A stretch of DNA of 64,000 nt from Sphingomonas sp. HITSZ_GF (GTDB lineage: Bacteria > Pseudomonadota > Alphaproteobacteria > Sphingomonadales > Sphingomonadaceae): the NCBI RefSeq assembly GCF_029543155.1, contig NZ_JARQXA010000008.1:1-64000 (forward strand), given 5' to 3'. How positions within the stretch are numbered: position 1 is the first letter of the stretch; every line of letters starts with the position of its first letter. The notes beneath the pieces are model-generated. The model saw nothing but the letters and a program-made list of their open reading frames with translations. It did no database searches and was not told where the DNA came from. A program made the position numbers and the translations under genes. This document shows, one piece after another, positions 7,467 to 16,215 of the stretch.

Positions 7467-9002
7467 ATGACCGCCCCCGCCGTCCATCTCTGGCGCCTGC
7501 TCAAATGGGGCCGCATCCTGGCGCGCCACGGCGCCCTGCGCGGCATCGAGCAGGATCCGCACACGCCTCGCCCGGTTCGCCGCGTGGCGCGCATCGCCCG
7601 TTTCGGCGCGCGCGTGCCCAAGGTGCCGCATTATGCCGACGCCTTCCAGGCGATCGGCCCCGCCGCGATCAAGCTCGGCCAGACGCTCGCCACCCGCCCC
7701 GATCTGGTCGGCGACGAGGCCGCGCACGATCTGCTGCGCCTGCAGGACGCACTGCCGCCTTTGCCTTTCCCGGTGATCCGCCAGCGGATCGAGGGCAGCT
7801 TCGGCCGCCCGCTCGAGACCTTCTTCGACGAGTTCGACGAGCATCCCGTCGGCGCCGCCTCGATCGCGCAGGTCCACCGCGCAGTGACCACCGATGGCCG
7901 CCAGGTCGCGGTCAAGGTGCTGCGCCCCGGCATCGAGACCGAGTTCGCCAAGGCGATCGACACCTATGAATGGGCCGCCGCCCAGGTCGAGAGCATGGGC
8001 GGCGAGGCCTCGCGCCTGCGCCCGCGCCTCGTCATCGAGACGTTCAAGCGCTGGACCGCGCGCGAGCTCGATCTGCGCCGCGAAGCCGCCTCCGCCTCGG
8101 AACTCGCCGAGGGCATGCAGGCCGAGCCGGATTTCATGGTCCCGCAGATCGACTGGCAGCGCACCACCGGCAAGGTGATGACGCTCGAATGGATCGACGG
8201 CATCAAGCTCTCGCACCGCGATCGGCTGATCGAAGCCGGGCATGACACGCGCTTGCTCGCCAGCCGGCTGATCAAGGCGTTCCTGCGCCAGGCGATCGCC
8301 GAGGGCTTCTTCCATGCCGACATGCATCAGGGGAACCTGTTCGCGCTCCCCGATGGCCGCATCGCCGCGATCGACTTCGGCATCATGGGCCGGATCGACC
8401 GGCGCGCCCGCGTCTGGCTCGCCGAGATCCTCTACGGGCTGATCACCGGCAACTACAAGCGCGTCGCCGAAATCCATTTCGAGGCCGGCTATGTCCCGCC
8501 GCACCACAATGTCGCCGAGTTCGCCACCGCCCTGCGCGCGGTCGGCGAGCCGATGCGGGGCCTTGCGGTCAAGGACATGTCGATGGGCGCGATGCTCGAC
8601 GGCCTGTTCTCGATTACCCGCGACTTCGACATGCAGACCCAGCCCCACCTCCTTCTGCTCCAGAAGACGATGGTGATGGTCGAGGGCGTCGCGCGCACGC
8701 TCGATCCCGACATCAACCTGTGGGACGTCTCGGCGCCGTTCGTGCGGGAATGGATTCGAACTGAACTGGGGCCGGAGGCCAAGATCGCCGATAGGATCGT
8801 CGAGGACATCCGCACCCTCGCCCGCCTGCCCGATCTGATCCGCAACATCGAGCTGCGCTTCCCGGCACCGGGCGGCGCCCCGCCGGCGCCGCCGCTCAAG
8901 GAGATCGAGCGGATCCGCGTGGTCGGCGGCTGGCGCTATGCGGCGGTGGCGGTGATCTCGGGCGCGGTCGGCGCCGCGGCGATGATGTACCTGCTCTCGT
9001 GA
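7467..9002 (+). CDS. ubiB: UbiB family protein (ABC1/ADCK atypical kinase)
   Basis: Atypical kinase/ATPase of the UbiB family required for ubiquinone biosynthesis, probably membrane-bound. It has 511 residues. The family KxGQ motif is KLGQ at 69-72. The Ala-rich loop is PVGAASIAQVHRA, and VAVKVLRPG carries the ATP-binding lysine. The catalytic stretch FFHADMHQGN and the metal-binding AIDFG follow. A hydrophobic C-terminal segment (from about residue 490) anchors it in the membrane. It starts the run of overlapping genes that continues to 13639. Confidence 0.95.
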   Translation: MTAPAVHLWRLLKWGRILARHGALRGIEQDPHTPRPVRRVARIARFGARVPKVPHYADAFQAIGPAAIKLGQTLATRPDLVGDEAAHDLLRLQDALPPLPFPVIRQRIEGSFGRPLETFFDEFDEHPVGAASIAQVHRAVTTDGRQVAVKVLRPGIETEFAKAIDTYEWAAAQVESMGGEASRLRPRLVIETFKRWTARELDLRREAASASELAEGMQAEPDFMVPQIDWQRTTGKVMTLEWIDGIKLSHRDRLIEAGHDTRLLASRLIKAFLRQAIAEGFFHADMHQGNLFALPDGRIAAIDFGIMGRIDRRARVWLAEILYGLITGNYKRVAEIHFEAGYVPPHHNVAEFATALRAVGEPMRGLAVKDMSMGAMLDGLFSITRDFDMQTQPHLLLLQKTMVMVEGVARTLDPDINLWDVSAPFVREWIRTELGPEAKIADRIVEDIRTLARLPDLIRNIELRFPAPGGAPPAPPLKEIERIRVVGGWRYAAVAVISGAVGAAAMMYLLS

Positions 9003-10114
9003 AGCCCCGCGCGATCCAGTGGCTGGCCGAGCCGACGCGCTTCGCCGCGCTCGGCCGCGGCCGCGCCCGGATCGCGCTCGGCATCCTCGGCCTGTTCCTG
9101 CTGCTCTCGCTCACCGCGCTGATCGCCGCCGGCCCGCCGCCGGTGAGCGGCGACCCCGCCAAGCGCGCCGACGACCAGAGCGACGTCGTCCTCTACGAGA
9201 ATATCGTCGCCGGCGTCGCGCATGGCCAGGGCTATTACCAGGTTGCCGCCGATTCGCTGCGCGCCGGCAACTATCCGCTGCGCCCCTTCATCTGCTTCCG
9301 CCTGCCCGGACTCGCGATGGTCGAGGCGCACCTGCCCAAGCCGGTGACGCTGGGCCTGCTCTACGCGCTTGTCTTTGCGGTCTTCGCGGTCTGGGGCATG
9401 AAGCTGCGCGCCGGCATGACCCGCTGGCCGCCCGTGGCGATCGGCCTCACCTTGCTCGCCGGCGGGCTGATGGCCTTCGTCCAGCCGGACCTCTGGGCGT
9501 TCCACGAAATCTGGGCGGGCCTGCTCGTCGCGCTGTCGCTCGGCATCCGCAAGCAAGGCCGCTGGGTCGAGGCAGTAGCGATCGGCCTGCTCGCCATGCT
9601 GATCCGCGAGACCGCCGCGCTGTTCGCCCTCGTCATGCTCGCCGCCGCCTGGCTCGAGGGTCAGAAGCGCGAAGCGATCGGCTGGGGCGTCGCGCTTGCC
9701 TGCCTGGCGGTCGCGCTCGGCTTCCACTTCCACGCGGTCAGCCAGGTCACCAGCGCCGCGGACCCGACCTCGCCGGGCTGGAGCGGCCTCGGCGGCTACG
9801 GCTTCTTCGCCAAGACGCTCGTCCTCTCCACCGCGCTCCAGCTTTTCCCGATGGCGATCGGCGTGCTGCTCGCCACGCTCGCCTTGTTCGGCTGGATCGG
9901 CTGGAAGGACCAGGCCGCCGCGCGCGTCGCCGGCACGCTCGCCGCCTTCGGCGTGGTGATCGCGCTCTTCGCCCGGCCCGATACCTTCTACTGGGCGCTG
10001 ATGATCGCTCCGCTCTCGCTGATCGGCCTCGCCTTCGTCCACGACGCGCTGCGCGACCTGTTCCGCCAGGCGCTCGACAGGCGTAGGATCACCGTGACAA
10101 AGGTCACTCGATGA
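8999..10114 (+). CDS. Polytopic membrane protein, GT-C-like
   Basis: 371 residues with about nine hydrophobic segments. The start is the GTG at 8999, overlapping the ubiB stop by four bases. After the first transmembrane helix (about 25-44) comes a loop with DDQSDVVLYENIVAG and GQGYYQVAADSLR, then RPFICFRLPG. That arrangement (acidic loop after TM1, then YY and RP..F.RLP) recalls GT-C transferases that use polyprenyl-linked donors. No specific family could be assigned. The four-base overlaps on both sides indicate translational coupling with ubiB and coaBC. Confidence 0.6.
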   Translation: MKPRAIQWLAEPTRFAALGRGRARIALGILGLFLLLSLTALIAAGPPPVSGDPAKRADDQSDVVLYENIVAGVAHGQGYYQVAADSLRAGNYPLRPFICFRLPGLAMVEAHLPKPVTLGLLYALVFAVFAVWGMKLRAGMTRWPPVAIGLTLLAGGLMAFVQPDLWAFHEIWAGLLVALSLGIRKQGRWVEAVAIGLLAMLIRETAALFALVMLAAAWLEGQKREAIGWGVALACLAVALGFHFHAVSQVTSAADPTSPGWSGLGGYGFFAKTLVLSTALQLFPMAIGVLLATLALFGWIGWKDQAAARVAGTLAAFGVVIALFARPDTFYWALMIAPLSLIGLAFVHDALRDLFRQALDRRRITVTKVTR

Positions 10115-11283
10115 AGAAGATCCTCCTGATCGTCGGCGGCGGCATCGCGGCGTACAAGGCGTGCGAGCTGATCCGCCTGTGCCGCAAGGCCGGGATCGAG
10201 GTGAAGTGCGTGCTCACCGCCGGCGGCCAGCATTTCGTCACCCCGATGACGCTCGCGGCCCTGTCCGAGAACCAGGTCTATACCAACCTGTTCGACCTCA
10301 AGGACGAGGCCGAGATGGGCCATATCCAGCTCAGCCGCGAAGCCGACCTGGTCGTTATCGCCCCGGCCACCGCCGATCTGATGGCGAAGATGGCCGCCGG
10401 CATCGCCGACGACCTTGCCACCACGCTCCTCCTCGCCACCGACAAGCCGGTGCTCGCCGCGCCGGCGATGAACGTCCGCATGTGGCAGCACGCCGCCACC
10501 CGCCGCAACGTCGCGACGCTGCGCGGCGACGGCGTGACCGTACTCGAGCCCGATGAGGGCCCGATGGCCTGCGGCGAATATGGCCCCGGCCGCCTGCCCG
10601 AGCCCGAGGCGATCCTCGCGGCGATCCAGCGCCACTTCGGTGCTGCGGGCAAGCTCACGGGCAAGCACATCCTCGTCACCGCCGGCCCCACGCATGAGCC
10701 GATCGACCCGGTGCGCTACATCGCCAATCGCTCCTCGGGGAAGCAGGGCTATGCCATTGCCGGTGCGCTCGCCGCGCTGGGGGCGAAGGTCACGCTGGTC
10801 TCCGGCCCCGTCGCTCTCGCCACCCCGCCCGGCGTCACGCGCGTCGACGTCGAGACCGCGCAGGACATGGCCAATGCCGTCGCCCAGGCGCTGCCCGCCG
10901 ACGCCGCGGTGATGGTCGCGGCGGTGGGCGACTGGCATGCCGAGCGGGCGGAGCAGAAGCTCAAGAAGCAGGCCGGAACCCCGCCGACGCTCCACCTCTC
11001 CGAGAACCCCGACATCCTCGCGATGCTCGCCGCCAGCCCGCGCCGGCCGGGCCTCGTCGTGGGCTTCGCCGCCGAAACCGAGCAGGTGATCGATCACGCC
11101 ACCGCGAAAAGGACTCGCAAGGGCGCAGACTGGATTGTCGCCAACGATGTTTCGGGCGATGTGATGGGCGGTGAAGCCAATGCCGTTCATCTCGTCACCG
11201 CCGAAGGTGTCGAAAGCTGGGAACGCCTGCCCAAGGACGAAGTCGCCCGCCGGCTCGCGGATCGTATCGCCGATGCGCTCTAG
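10111..11283 (+). CDS. coaBC: Bifunctional phosphopantothenoylcysteine decarboxylase / phosphopantothenate-cysteine ligase (CoaBC)
   Basis: Catalyses two steps of coenzyme A synthesis: ligation of cysteine to phosphopantothenate, then FMN-dependent decarboxylation. It has 390 residues. The N-terminal CoaC half has GGGIAAYKACELIR, MGHIQLSREAD, APAMNVRMW and the catalytic cysteine in ACGEYGPGRLPE. The C-terminal CoaB half starts near residue 185 with VTAGPTHEPIDPVRYI and NRSSGKQGYAIA, and has WIVANDVS near the end. It overlaps the preceding gene (ATGA) and the following lipoprotein gene by 11 bases. Confidence 0.96.
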   Translation: MKKILLIVGGGIAAYKACELIRLCRKAGIEVKCVLTAGGQHFVTPMTLAALSENQVYTNLFDLKDEAEMGHIQLSREADLVVIAPATADLMAKMAAGIADDLATTLLLATDKPVLAAPAMNVRMWQHAATRRNVATLRGDGVTVLEPDEGPMACGEYGPGRLPEPEAILAAIQRHFGAAGKLTGKHILVTAGPTHEPIDPVRYIANRSSGKQGYAIAGALAALGAKVTLVSGPVALATPPGVTRVDVETAQDMANAVAQALPADAAVMVAAVGDWHAERAEQKLKKQAGTPPTLHLSENPDILAMLAASPRRPGLVVGFAAETEQVIDHATAKRTRKGADWIVANDVSGDVMGGEANAVHLVTAEGVESWERLPKDEVARRLADRIADAL

Positions 11284-12082
11284 CCTCGCGCTGCTGCTGG
11301 GCGGCGCCCTCGCGGCCTGCACGCCTGCGACCGGCCCGGGCACGCCCGCGGGCACGCCGGGCGTCGGCCTCTACACCCAGAGCTTCGGCAACACGCCGGC
11401 GAAGCAGGTCCGCACGCTGATCGTCGTGCTGCACGGCGATGCGCCGACGACCAAGCCCGATTATCACTATGCCTTCGCCCGCAGCGCGGCTGAGGCGGTC
11501 CCGCAGAGCATCGCCGTCGCGCTGCTCCGCCCCGGCTACGAGGACCCGCAGGGCCATCGCTCGCCCGGCGAGCGCGGCCAGACCACGGGCGACAACTACA
11601 CGGCCGACCGCATCGCCGCGGTCGCCGAGACGATCCGCCATCTCCAGCGTCGCTACGGCCAGGCCCGCACCGTGCTGGTCGGCCATTCGGGCGGCGCCGC
11701 GATCGCCGCCGATCTCGCCGCGACGCATCCGGGGCTGGTCGACGGCATCGTCCTCGTTTCCTGCCCCTGCGCGCTGCCCGAGTGGCGCAAGCACATGAAG
11801 ACCGTGTCGCCCACGCCCTTGTGGGACGCGCCGGTCGCCAGCCTCGATCCGGTCAAGCTCGTCGGCGGAATGCCGCCCGGCCTGCGCGCCGCGGTGCTCG
11901 TCGGCGCCGAGGACAAGACCACGCCGCTGCGCTTCTCGCGCCTCTATGCCGAGGCGCTGTCGCTGCGCGGGATCGCCACCGACTACCGTATCATCCCCGG
12001 CAAGGATCATGAGCTGCTCGGCGATCCCGAAGTGATCTCCGCGCTCCAGCGCCTTGCCGCCGCCCTGCCAGGAAAACCTTGA
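11273..12082 (+). CDS. Alpha/beta-hydrolase lipoprotein
   Basis: 269 residues, starting at the ATG at 11273 inside the end of coaBC. MRSSLALLLGGALAAC is a lipoprotein signal with lipobox LAAC. The hydrolase core shows LIVVLHGDAP (oxyanion loop), the nucleophile elbow GHSGGAA, and a late histidine in PGKDHELLGD. The acid is likely in VGAEDKTTPLR. The substrate cannot be told. An esterase or acyl hydrolase facing the periplasm is likely. Confidence 0.8.
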   Translation: MRSSLALLLGGALAACTPATGPGTPAGTPGVGLYTQSFGNTPAKQVRTLIVVLHGDAPTTKPDYHYAFARSAAEAVPQSIAVALLRPGYEDPQGHRSPGERGQTTGDNYTADRIAAVAETIRHLQRRYGQARTVLVGHSGGAAIAADLAATHPGLVDGIVLVSCPCALPEWRKHMKTVSPTPLWDAPVASLDPVKLVGGMPPGLRAAVLVGAEDKTTPLRFSRLYAEALSLRGIATDYRIIPGKDHELLGDPEVISALQRLAAALPGKP

Positions 12083-12528
12083 TGCTCGCACCGATCCGCA
12101 TTGCCCTTCAGCGCCTGCCGCATGGGGAGGGCCTGCCGCTCCCCGCCTATGCGACTGCGGGTGCCGCCGGCATGGACGTCGTCGCGGCCGAGGAGCTGGT
12201 GCTCGCCCCCGGCGCCCGCCACGCGGTGGCCACCGGCTTCGCGATGGCGATCCCCGTCGGCTACGAGGTCCAGGTGCGTCCGCGCTCGGGCCTGGCGCTC
12301 AAGCACGGCATCACCTGCCTCAACACCCCCGGCACGATCGACAGCGACTATCGCGGCGAAGTGAAGGTGATCCTCGCCAATCTCGGCGACGCACCCTTCC
12401 CGATCGCCCGCGGCGACCGGATCGCCCAGCTGGTGCCGGCACCGGTGCAGCATGCGACGCTCGACGAAGTCGCCTCGCTCGACGAGACCGCACGGGGCAG
12501 CGGGGGCTTCGGCTCGACCGGCAGATGA
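12082..12528 (+). CDS. dut: Deoxyuridine 5'-triphosphate nucleotidohydrolase (Dut)
   Basis: Hydrolyses dUTP to dUMP and pyrophosphate, limiting uracil in DNA and feeding dTMP synthesis. It has 148 residues, the usual trimeric type. All five motifs are present in order: AGAAGMDV, RPRSGLA, NTPGTIDSDYRG, RGDRIAQLV and RGSGGFGSTG. The ATG at 12082 shares its A with the upstream TGA, and AGGAAAAC lies just ahead. In many proteobacteria dut neighbours coaBC, as here. Confidence 0.96.
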   Translation: MLAPIRIALQRLPHGEGLPLPAYATAGAAGMDVVAAEELVLAPGARHAVATGFAMAIPVGYEVQVRPRSGLALKHGITCLNTPGTIDSDYRGEVKVILANLGDAPFPIARGDRIAQLVPAPVQHATLDEVASLDETARGSGGFGSTGR

Positions 12529-12890
12529 GCAACCTGCTCCTCCTTGCCGCGGCGCTGCAGACGGCGCCGATCGACTGGGACGCGCTGCCGCCCCTGCCCT
12601 GGCGTGCGCCTCCGATCGTCACTGCCGAGATGCAGGTCTTCGTGAAGCGCGAGGTGCGCCTGCGCAAATGCGCCACCGCCAAGCCCGGCGAGATTGCCGT
12701 CGCCGTCGCGGTGCTGCTCGACGAGAGCGGCAATATCCGCACCTCGGTGCCGCGCGCGATCGCCTGCCCCTCGGTCGAGCAATATGCCGCGGCGCTGGTG
12801 CCCGGCCTGGCGCGCGGCAACCTGCTCCCGCGCCCCGGCGCGACCGAGCAATGGTATCGCACCACGCTGACCTTCACCTGGACGCCATGA
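12525..12890 (+). CDS. Small exported TonB_C-like protein
   Basis: 121 residues. It starts at the ATG overlapping the dut stop (ATGA). MSNLLLLAAALQTAP is a short signal-like segment. The section VAVAVLLDESGNIRTSVP...LPRPGATEQWYRTTLTFTW has the layout of a TonB C-terminal domain: beta strand, DESG turn, helix with PSVEQYAAALVPGL, then a final beta strand. It has no proline-rich spacer or transmembrane anchor, so it is not a functional TonB. The function is unknown. Confidence 0.6.
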   Translation: MSNLLLLAAALQTAPIDWDALPPLPWRAPPIVTAEMQVFVKREVRLRKCATAKPGEIAVAVAVLLDESGNIRTSVPRAIACPSVEQYAAALVPGLARGNLLPRPGATEQWYRTTLTFTWTP

Positions 12891-13639
12891 CCCTCTCCGA
12901 TGCGGAGCTGGAACGCTACGCCCGCCATATCGTGCTGCGCGAGATCGGCGGCGGCGGCCAGATGCGGCTGAAGAACGCCAGCGTGCTCGTCATCGGCGCC
13001 GGCGGCATCGGCGCGCCCGCGATCCAGTATCTCGCGGCTGCCGGCTTCGGGCGCCTGTCGATTGTCGATGACGACCGCGTCGACCTCTCCAATCTTCAGC
13101 GCCAGACGCTGTTCGGCACCGACGATGTCGGCCGGTCCAAGGTCAATGTCGCGGCCCGGCGGGTACGGGCGATCAATCCGCATATCGAAGTTCTGGCCTG
13201 GCAACATCGGATCGACCCGGGCAATATCGACGACCATGTCCGCGGCGCGGAAGTCGTGATCGACGGCAGCGACAACTTTGCCACCCGCCTCGCCGTCGCC
13301 GATGCCTGCCAGCGCCATCACCGCCCCCTCGTCTCCGCCGCGGTCTCCGAATTCGAAGGCCAGCTCGGCGTGTTCCGGGGCTGGGAGGCGGACAAGCCCT
13401 GCTATCGCTGCTTCGTCGGCGGCGATCCCGAGCGCCCCGGCATCAGCTGCGCCGAGCAGGGCGTGCTCGGCGCACTCACCGGGGTGATGGGCAGCCTCGC
13501 CGCGCTCGAGGCGATCCGCGCCATTGTGCCCTTCGGCGAGGATCCCGCGGGCAAGCTCCTGCTGGTCGACGCCCTCGCCTTCCGCTTCCGCACGCTGACC
13601 CTGCCCAAGGACCCCGGCTGCCCGAGCTGTAGCCACTAA
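12887..13639 (+). CDS. HesA/MoeB/ThiF family adenylyltransferase
   Basis: E1-like enzyme that adenylates the C-terminal glycine of a ubiquitin-like sulfur carrier (MoaD or ThiS type). It has 250 residues with no rhodanese domain. It shows the nucleotide motif GAGGIGAPAIQYLAAAG near residue 37, DDDRVDLSNLQRQ, the adenylation-site DGSDNFATR, and two zinc pairs (CYRC and CPSC). A cysteine lies in GISCAEQGVLG. It is the last gene of the overlapping chain and ends two bases before a palindromic repeat. MoeB is somewhat more likely than ThiF. Confidence 0.88.
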   Translation: MTLSDAELERYARHIVLREIGGGGQMRLKNASVLVIGAGGIGAPAIQYLAAAGFGRLSIVDDDRVDLSNLQRQTLFGTDDVGRSKVNVAARRVRAINPHIEVLAWQHRIDPGNIDDHVRGAEVVIDGSDNFATRLAVADACQRHHRPLVSAAVSEFEGQLGVFRGWEADKPCYRCFVGGDPERPGISCAEQGVLGALTGVMGSLAALEAIRAIVPFGEDPAGKLLLVDALAFRFRTLTLPKDPGCPSCSH

Positions 13640-13640
13640 T

Positions 13641-13722
13641 CGTCATCCCGGCGAAAGTCGGGATCTCGTGCGGCTCCTGCCCCGCGCCATCTCCTGAGAT
13701 CCCGGCTTTCGCCGGGATGACG
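13641..13722. repeat. REP-like intergenic palindrome, copy 4
   Basis: CGTCATCCCGGCGAAAGTCG... pairs with CCCGGCTTTCGCCGGGATGACG ending at 13722. One arm carries a single change (AGTCGG for AGCCGG). It starts one base after the MoeB-like stop and probably marks the end of that transcript. Confidence 0.85.
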
Positions 13723-13772
13723 ATCCAGAGAGAAACTGGACTTCGCCTCCGGCTTGAGGCACCTGCCCTGCC

Positions 13773-14771
13773 ATGACGCGCGTCCTGGTCACCGGTTCGG
13801 CCGGATTCATCGGCTTCCACACCGCGAGCAAGCTGCTCCAGCGCGGCGCGACGGTGCTGGGGGTGGACAATTTCAGCCCCTATTACGACCCGGCGCTCAA
13901 GGAAGCGCGCAACGACATCCTGTCGAACCACCCGAACTTCAAGGTCGCGCGCGTCTCGATCGACGATATGGCAAGCTTCGGTGCGCAATGGGCCGAATTC
14001 CAGCCCGACGTGGTGATCCACCTCGCCGCCCAGGCCGGCGTGCGCCATTCGATCGACAGCCCCGAATCCTATGTCTCAGCCAATCTGATCGGCACCTTCC
14101 ACGTGCTCGAGCTGGCCCGCCGCCACGCCACGAGGCACCTGCTCGTGGCCTCGACCAGCTCGGTCTATGGCGCGAACACCGACATGCCGTTCACCGAGAC
14201 GCAGCGCACCGCCACCCCCTTGAGCTTCTACGCCGCCACCAAGGGCGCCACCGAGCTGATGGGCCACAGCTACGCGCATCTGTTCAAGACGCCGATGACC
14301 TTCTTCCGCTTCTTCACCGTCTATGGCCCCTGGGGCCGGCCGGACATGGCGCTGTTCAAGTTCACCAAGGCGACGCTCGCGGGCGAACCGATCGACGTTT
14401 ATAACAATGGCAACATGGTCCGCGACTTCACCTATGTCGACGACCTTGCCGAATCGATCGTGCGGCTGACCGAGGCCGTGCCGGGCGACACCCCGGTGGA
14501 GGGCGACAGCCTTTCGCCCGTCGCGCCCTTCCGCGTCGTCAACATCGGCGCCGGGCACCAGACCCAGCTGATGGACTATATCGGCGAGATCGAGCGCGCG
14601 CTGGGCAAGACCGCGATCAAGAACTTCCTGCCGATGCAGCAGGGTGACGTGCCTGCCACCGAGGCCTCGCACGCCCTGCTCAAGGCGCTGACCGGCTATG
14701 CGCCCTCCACTCCGCCCAGCGAAGGCGTGCCCGCCTTCATCGATTGGTATCTGGCGCATTATCGAAACTGA
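13773..14771 (+). CDS. NAD-dependent epimerase, UDP-glucuronate 4-epimerase-like
   Basis: Extended short-chain dehydrogenase/reductase that interconverts UDP-sugars at C4. It has 332 residues. The NAD fold has GSAGFIG at 8-14. The catalytic set is the serine-rich STSSVYG plus YAATK. The segments VDNFSPYYDPALKEARN, AAQAGVRHSI and RFFTVYGPWGRPDMALF match UDP-glucuronate 4-epimerases that make UDP-galacturonate for capsules or LPS. An N-acetylated uronate substrate is possible because the next gene is a UDP-sugar dehydrogenase. Confidence 0.88.
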   Translation: MTRVLVTGSAGFIGFHTASKLLQRGATVLGVDNFSPYYDPALKEARNDILSNHPNFKVARVSIDDMASFGAQWAEFQPDVVIHLAAQAGVRHSIDSPESYVSANLIGTFHVLELARRHATRHLLVASTSSVYGANTDMPFTETQRTATPLSFYAATKGATELMGHSYAHLFKTPMTFFRFFTVYGPWGRPDMALFKFTKATLAGEPIDVYNNGNMVRDFTYVDDLAESIVRLTEAVPGDTPVEGDSLSPVAPFRVVNIGAGHQTQLMDYIGEIERALGKTAIKNFLPMQQGDVPATEASHALLKALTGYAPSTPPSEGVPAFIDWYLAHYRN

Positions 14772-14821
14772 AACCCCTGTTCGGGCATGAAGGCGCGAGA
14801 GCGTACTTCACTGGGGTTCCT

Positions 14822-16168
14822 ATGAGCATCGAATGGCCCGCGCATGGTTTGAAGCTGCAGGCGCGGATCGAAAGCGGCACTGCGATCATCGGCGTGATCG
14901 GCATGGGCTATGTCGGCCTGCCGCTCGCGGTGGCCTTTGGCGAAGCCGGCTGCCCGGTCCTCGCCTTCGACGTCGACCAGGCCAAGATCGACGCGCTCGA
15001 CGCCGGTGAGAGCTATATCAAGCATATCGACGGCGCCCGCATCGCGCCGCTGGTGCAGAACGAGAAGCTGCGGGCCACTGCCGACCTCGCCCGGTTGGGC
15101 GAGGCCGATGTCGTGCTGATCTGCGTCCCCACGCCGCTCACCCGCCATCTCGAGCCCGACCTGAAATATGTCGAGCTGACCACCCAGGCGATCGCCAAGA
15201 CGCTGCGCCGCGGCCAGCTCGTCATCCTCGAATCGACTACCTATCCGGGCACCACCCGCGAAGTGATGCAGCCGATCCTCGAAGCGGCGGGGCTGATCGC
15301 CGGCAAGGACTTCTTCCTCGCCTATTCGCCCGAGCGCGAGGACCCGGGCAACCCGACCTTCTCGACCACCAAGATCCCGAAGGTCGTCGGCGCCGACGAC
15401 ACCGTCTCGGCCGATCTGGCACTGAGCGTCTATCGCCACATCGTGCCCCAGGCGATCCAGGTCTCGTCCGCCGCAACGGCAGAGGCGGTCAAGATCACCG
15501 AGAACGTCTTCCGCGCGGTCAACATCGCGCTGGTCAACGAGCTCAAGCTCATCTTCACCGCGATGGACATCGATGTGTGGGAAGTGATCGACGCGGCCAA
15601 GTCCAAGCCGTTCGGCTTCATGCCCTTCTATCCGGGCCCGGGCCTGGGCGGGCACTGCATCCCGATCGACCCCTTCTACCTCACCTGGAAGGCGCGCGAG
15701 TACAACCAGCACACCAAGTTCATCGAGCTAGCCGGCCAGATCAACGCCGACATGCCGCAGCATGTCGTCCGCGTCCTAGCAGACACGATGGACGCGCGCT
15801 TCGGCCGCGGCCTGCGCGGCGCGCGCATCCTGGTGCTCGGCGTCGCCTACAAGAAGAATGTCGAGGATATCCGCGAGAGCCCGTCGCTCCGCCTGATGGA
15901 GATGATCGAGGCGCGCGGCGCCACTGCCGACTTCTTCGATCCGCACGTCGCCCAGATCGACAATACCCGCGAGCACCCGACGCTGAACTTCCGCAACGGC
16001 GTAGCGTGGGACGAAACCGAGATCGCAAAGTACGACGCGGTGCTGATCGCCACCGATCACGATGCCGTCGACTATGCGGCGCTCGCCGCCTCGGCGAAGC
16101 TGATCGTCGACACGCGCAACGCCTGCGCCCGCGCCGGCGTGCATGCGGAGAATGTGGTCCGGGCCTGA
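14822..16168 (+). CDS. UDP-sugar 6-dehydrogenase (WbpA/TviB-like)
   Basis: NAD-dependent enzyme that oxidises the C6 hydroxyl of a UDP-hexose to a uronate. It has 448 residues from the ATG at 14822. The N-terminal NAD fold is GVIGMGYVGLPLA. The middle has LESTTYPGTTREV and YSPEREDPGN. The catalytic cysteine lies in GPGLGGHCIPIDP. The length and the SPERED segment favour the UDP-N-acetylglucosamine 6-dehydrogenase (WbpA/TviB) branch over UDP-glucose dehydrogenase. It lies 50 bases after the epimerase and probably supplies its substrate. It is distinct from wecC at 20623. Confidence 0.88.
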   Translation: MSIEWPAHGLKLQARIESGTAIIGVIGMGYVGLPLAVAFGEAGCPVLAFDVDQAKIDALDAGESYIKHIDGARIAPLVQNEKLRATADLARLGEADVVLICVPTPLTRHLEPDLKYVELTTQAIAKTLRRGQLVILESTTYPGTTREVMQPILEAAGLIAGKDFFLAYSPEREDPGNPTFSTTKIPKVVGADDTVSADLALSVYRHIVPQAIQVSSAATAEAVKITENVFRAVNIALVNELKLIFTAMDIDVWEVIDAAKSKPFGFMPFYPGPGLGGHCIPIDPFYLTWKAREYNQHTKFIELAGQINADMPQHVVRVLADTMDARFGRGLRGARILVLGVAYKKNVEDIRESPSLRLMEMIEARGATADFFDPHVAQIDNTREHPTLNFRNGVAWDETEIAKYDAVLIATDHDAVDYAALAASAKLIVDTRNACARAGVHAENVVRA

Positions 16169-16215
16169 GCCCGGCCGCCTTCCAACGCAGCATGGCGCCT
16201 GATAAATAGCGGGCC

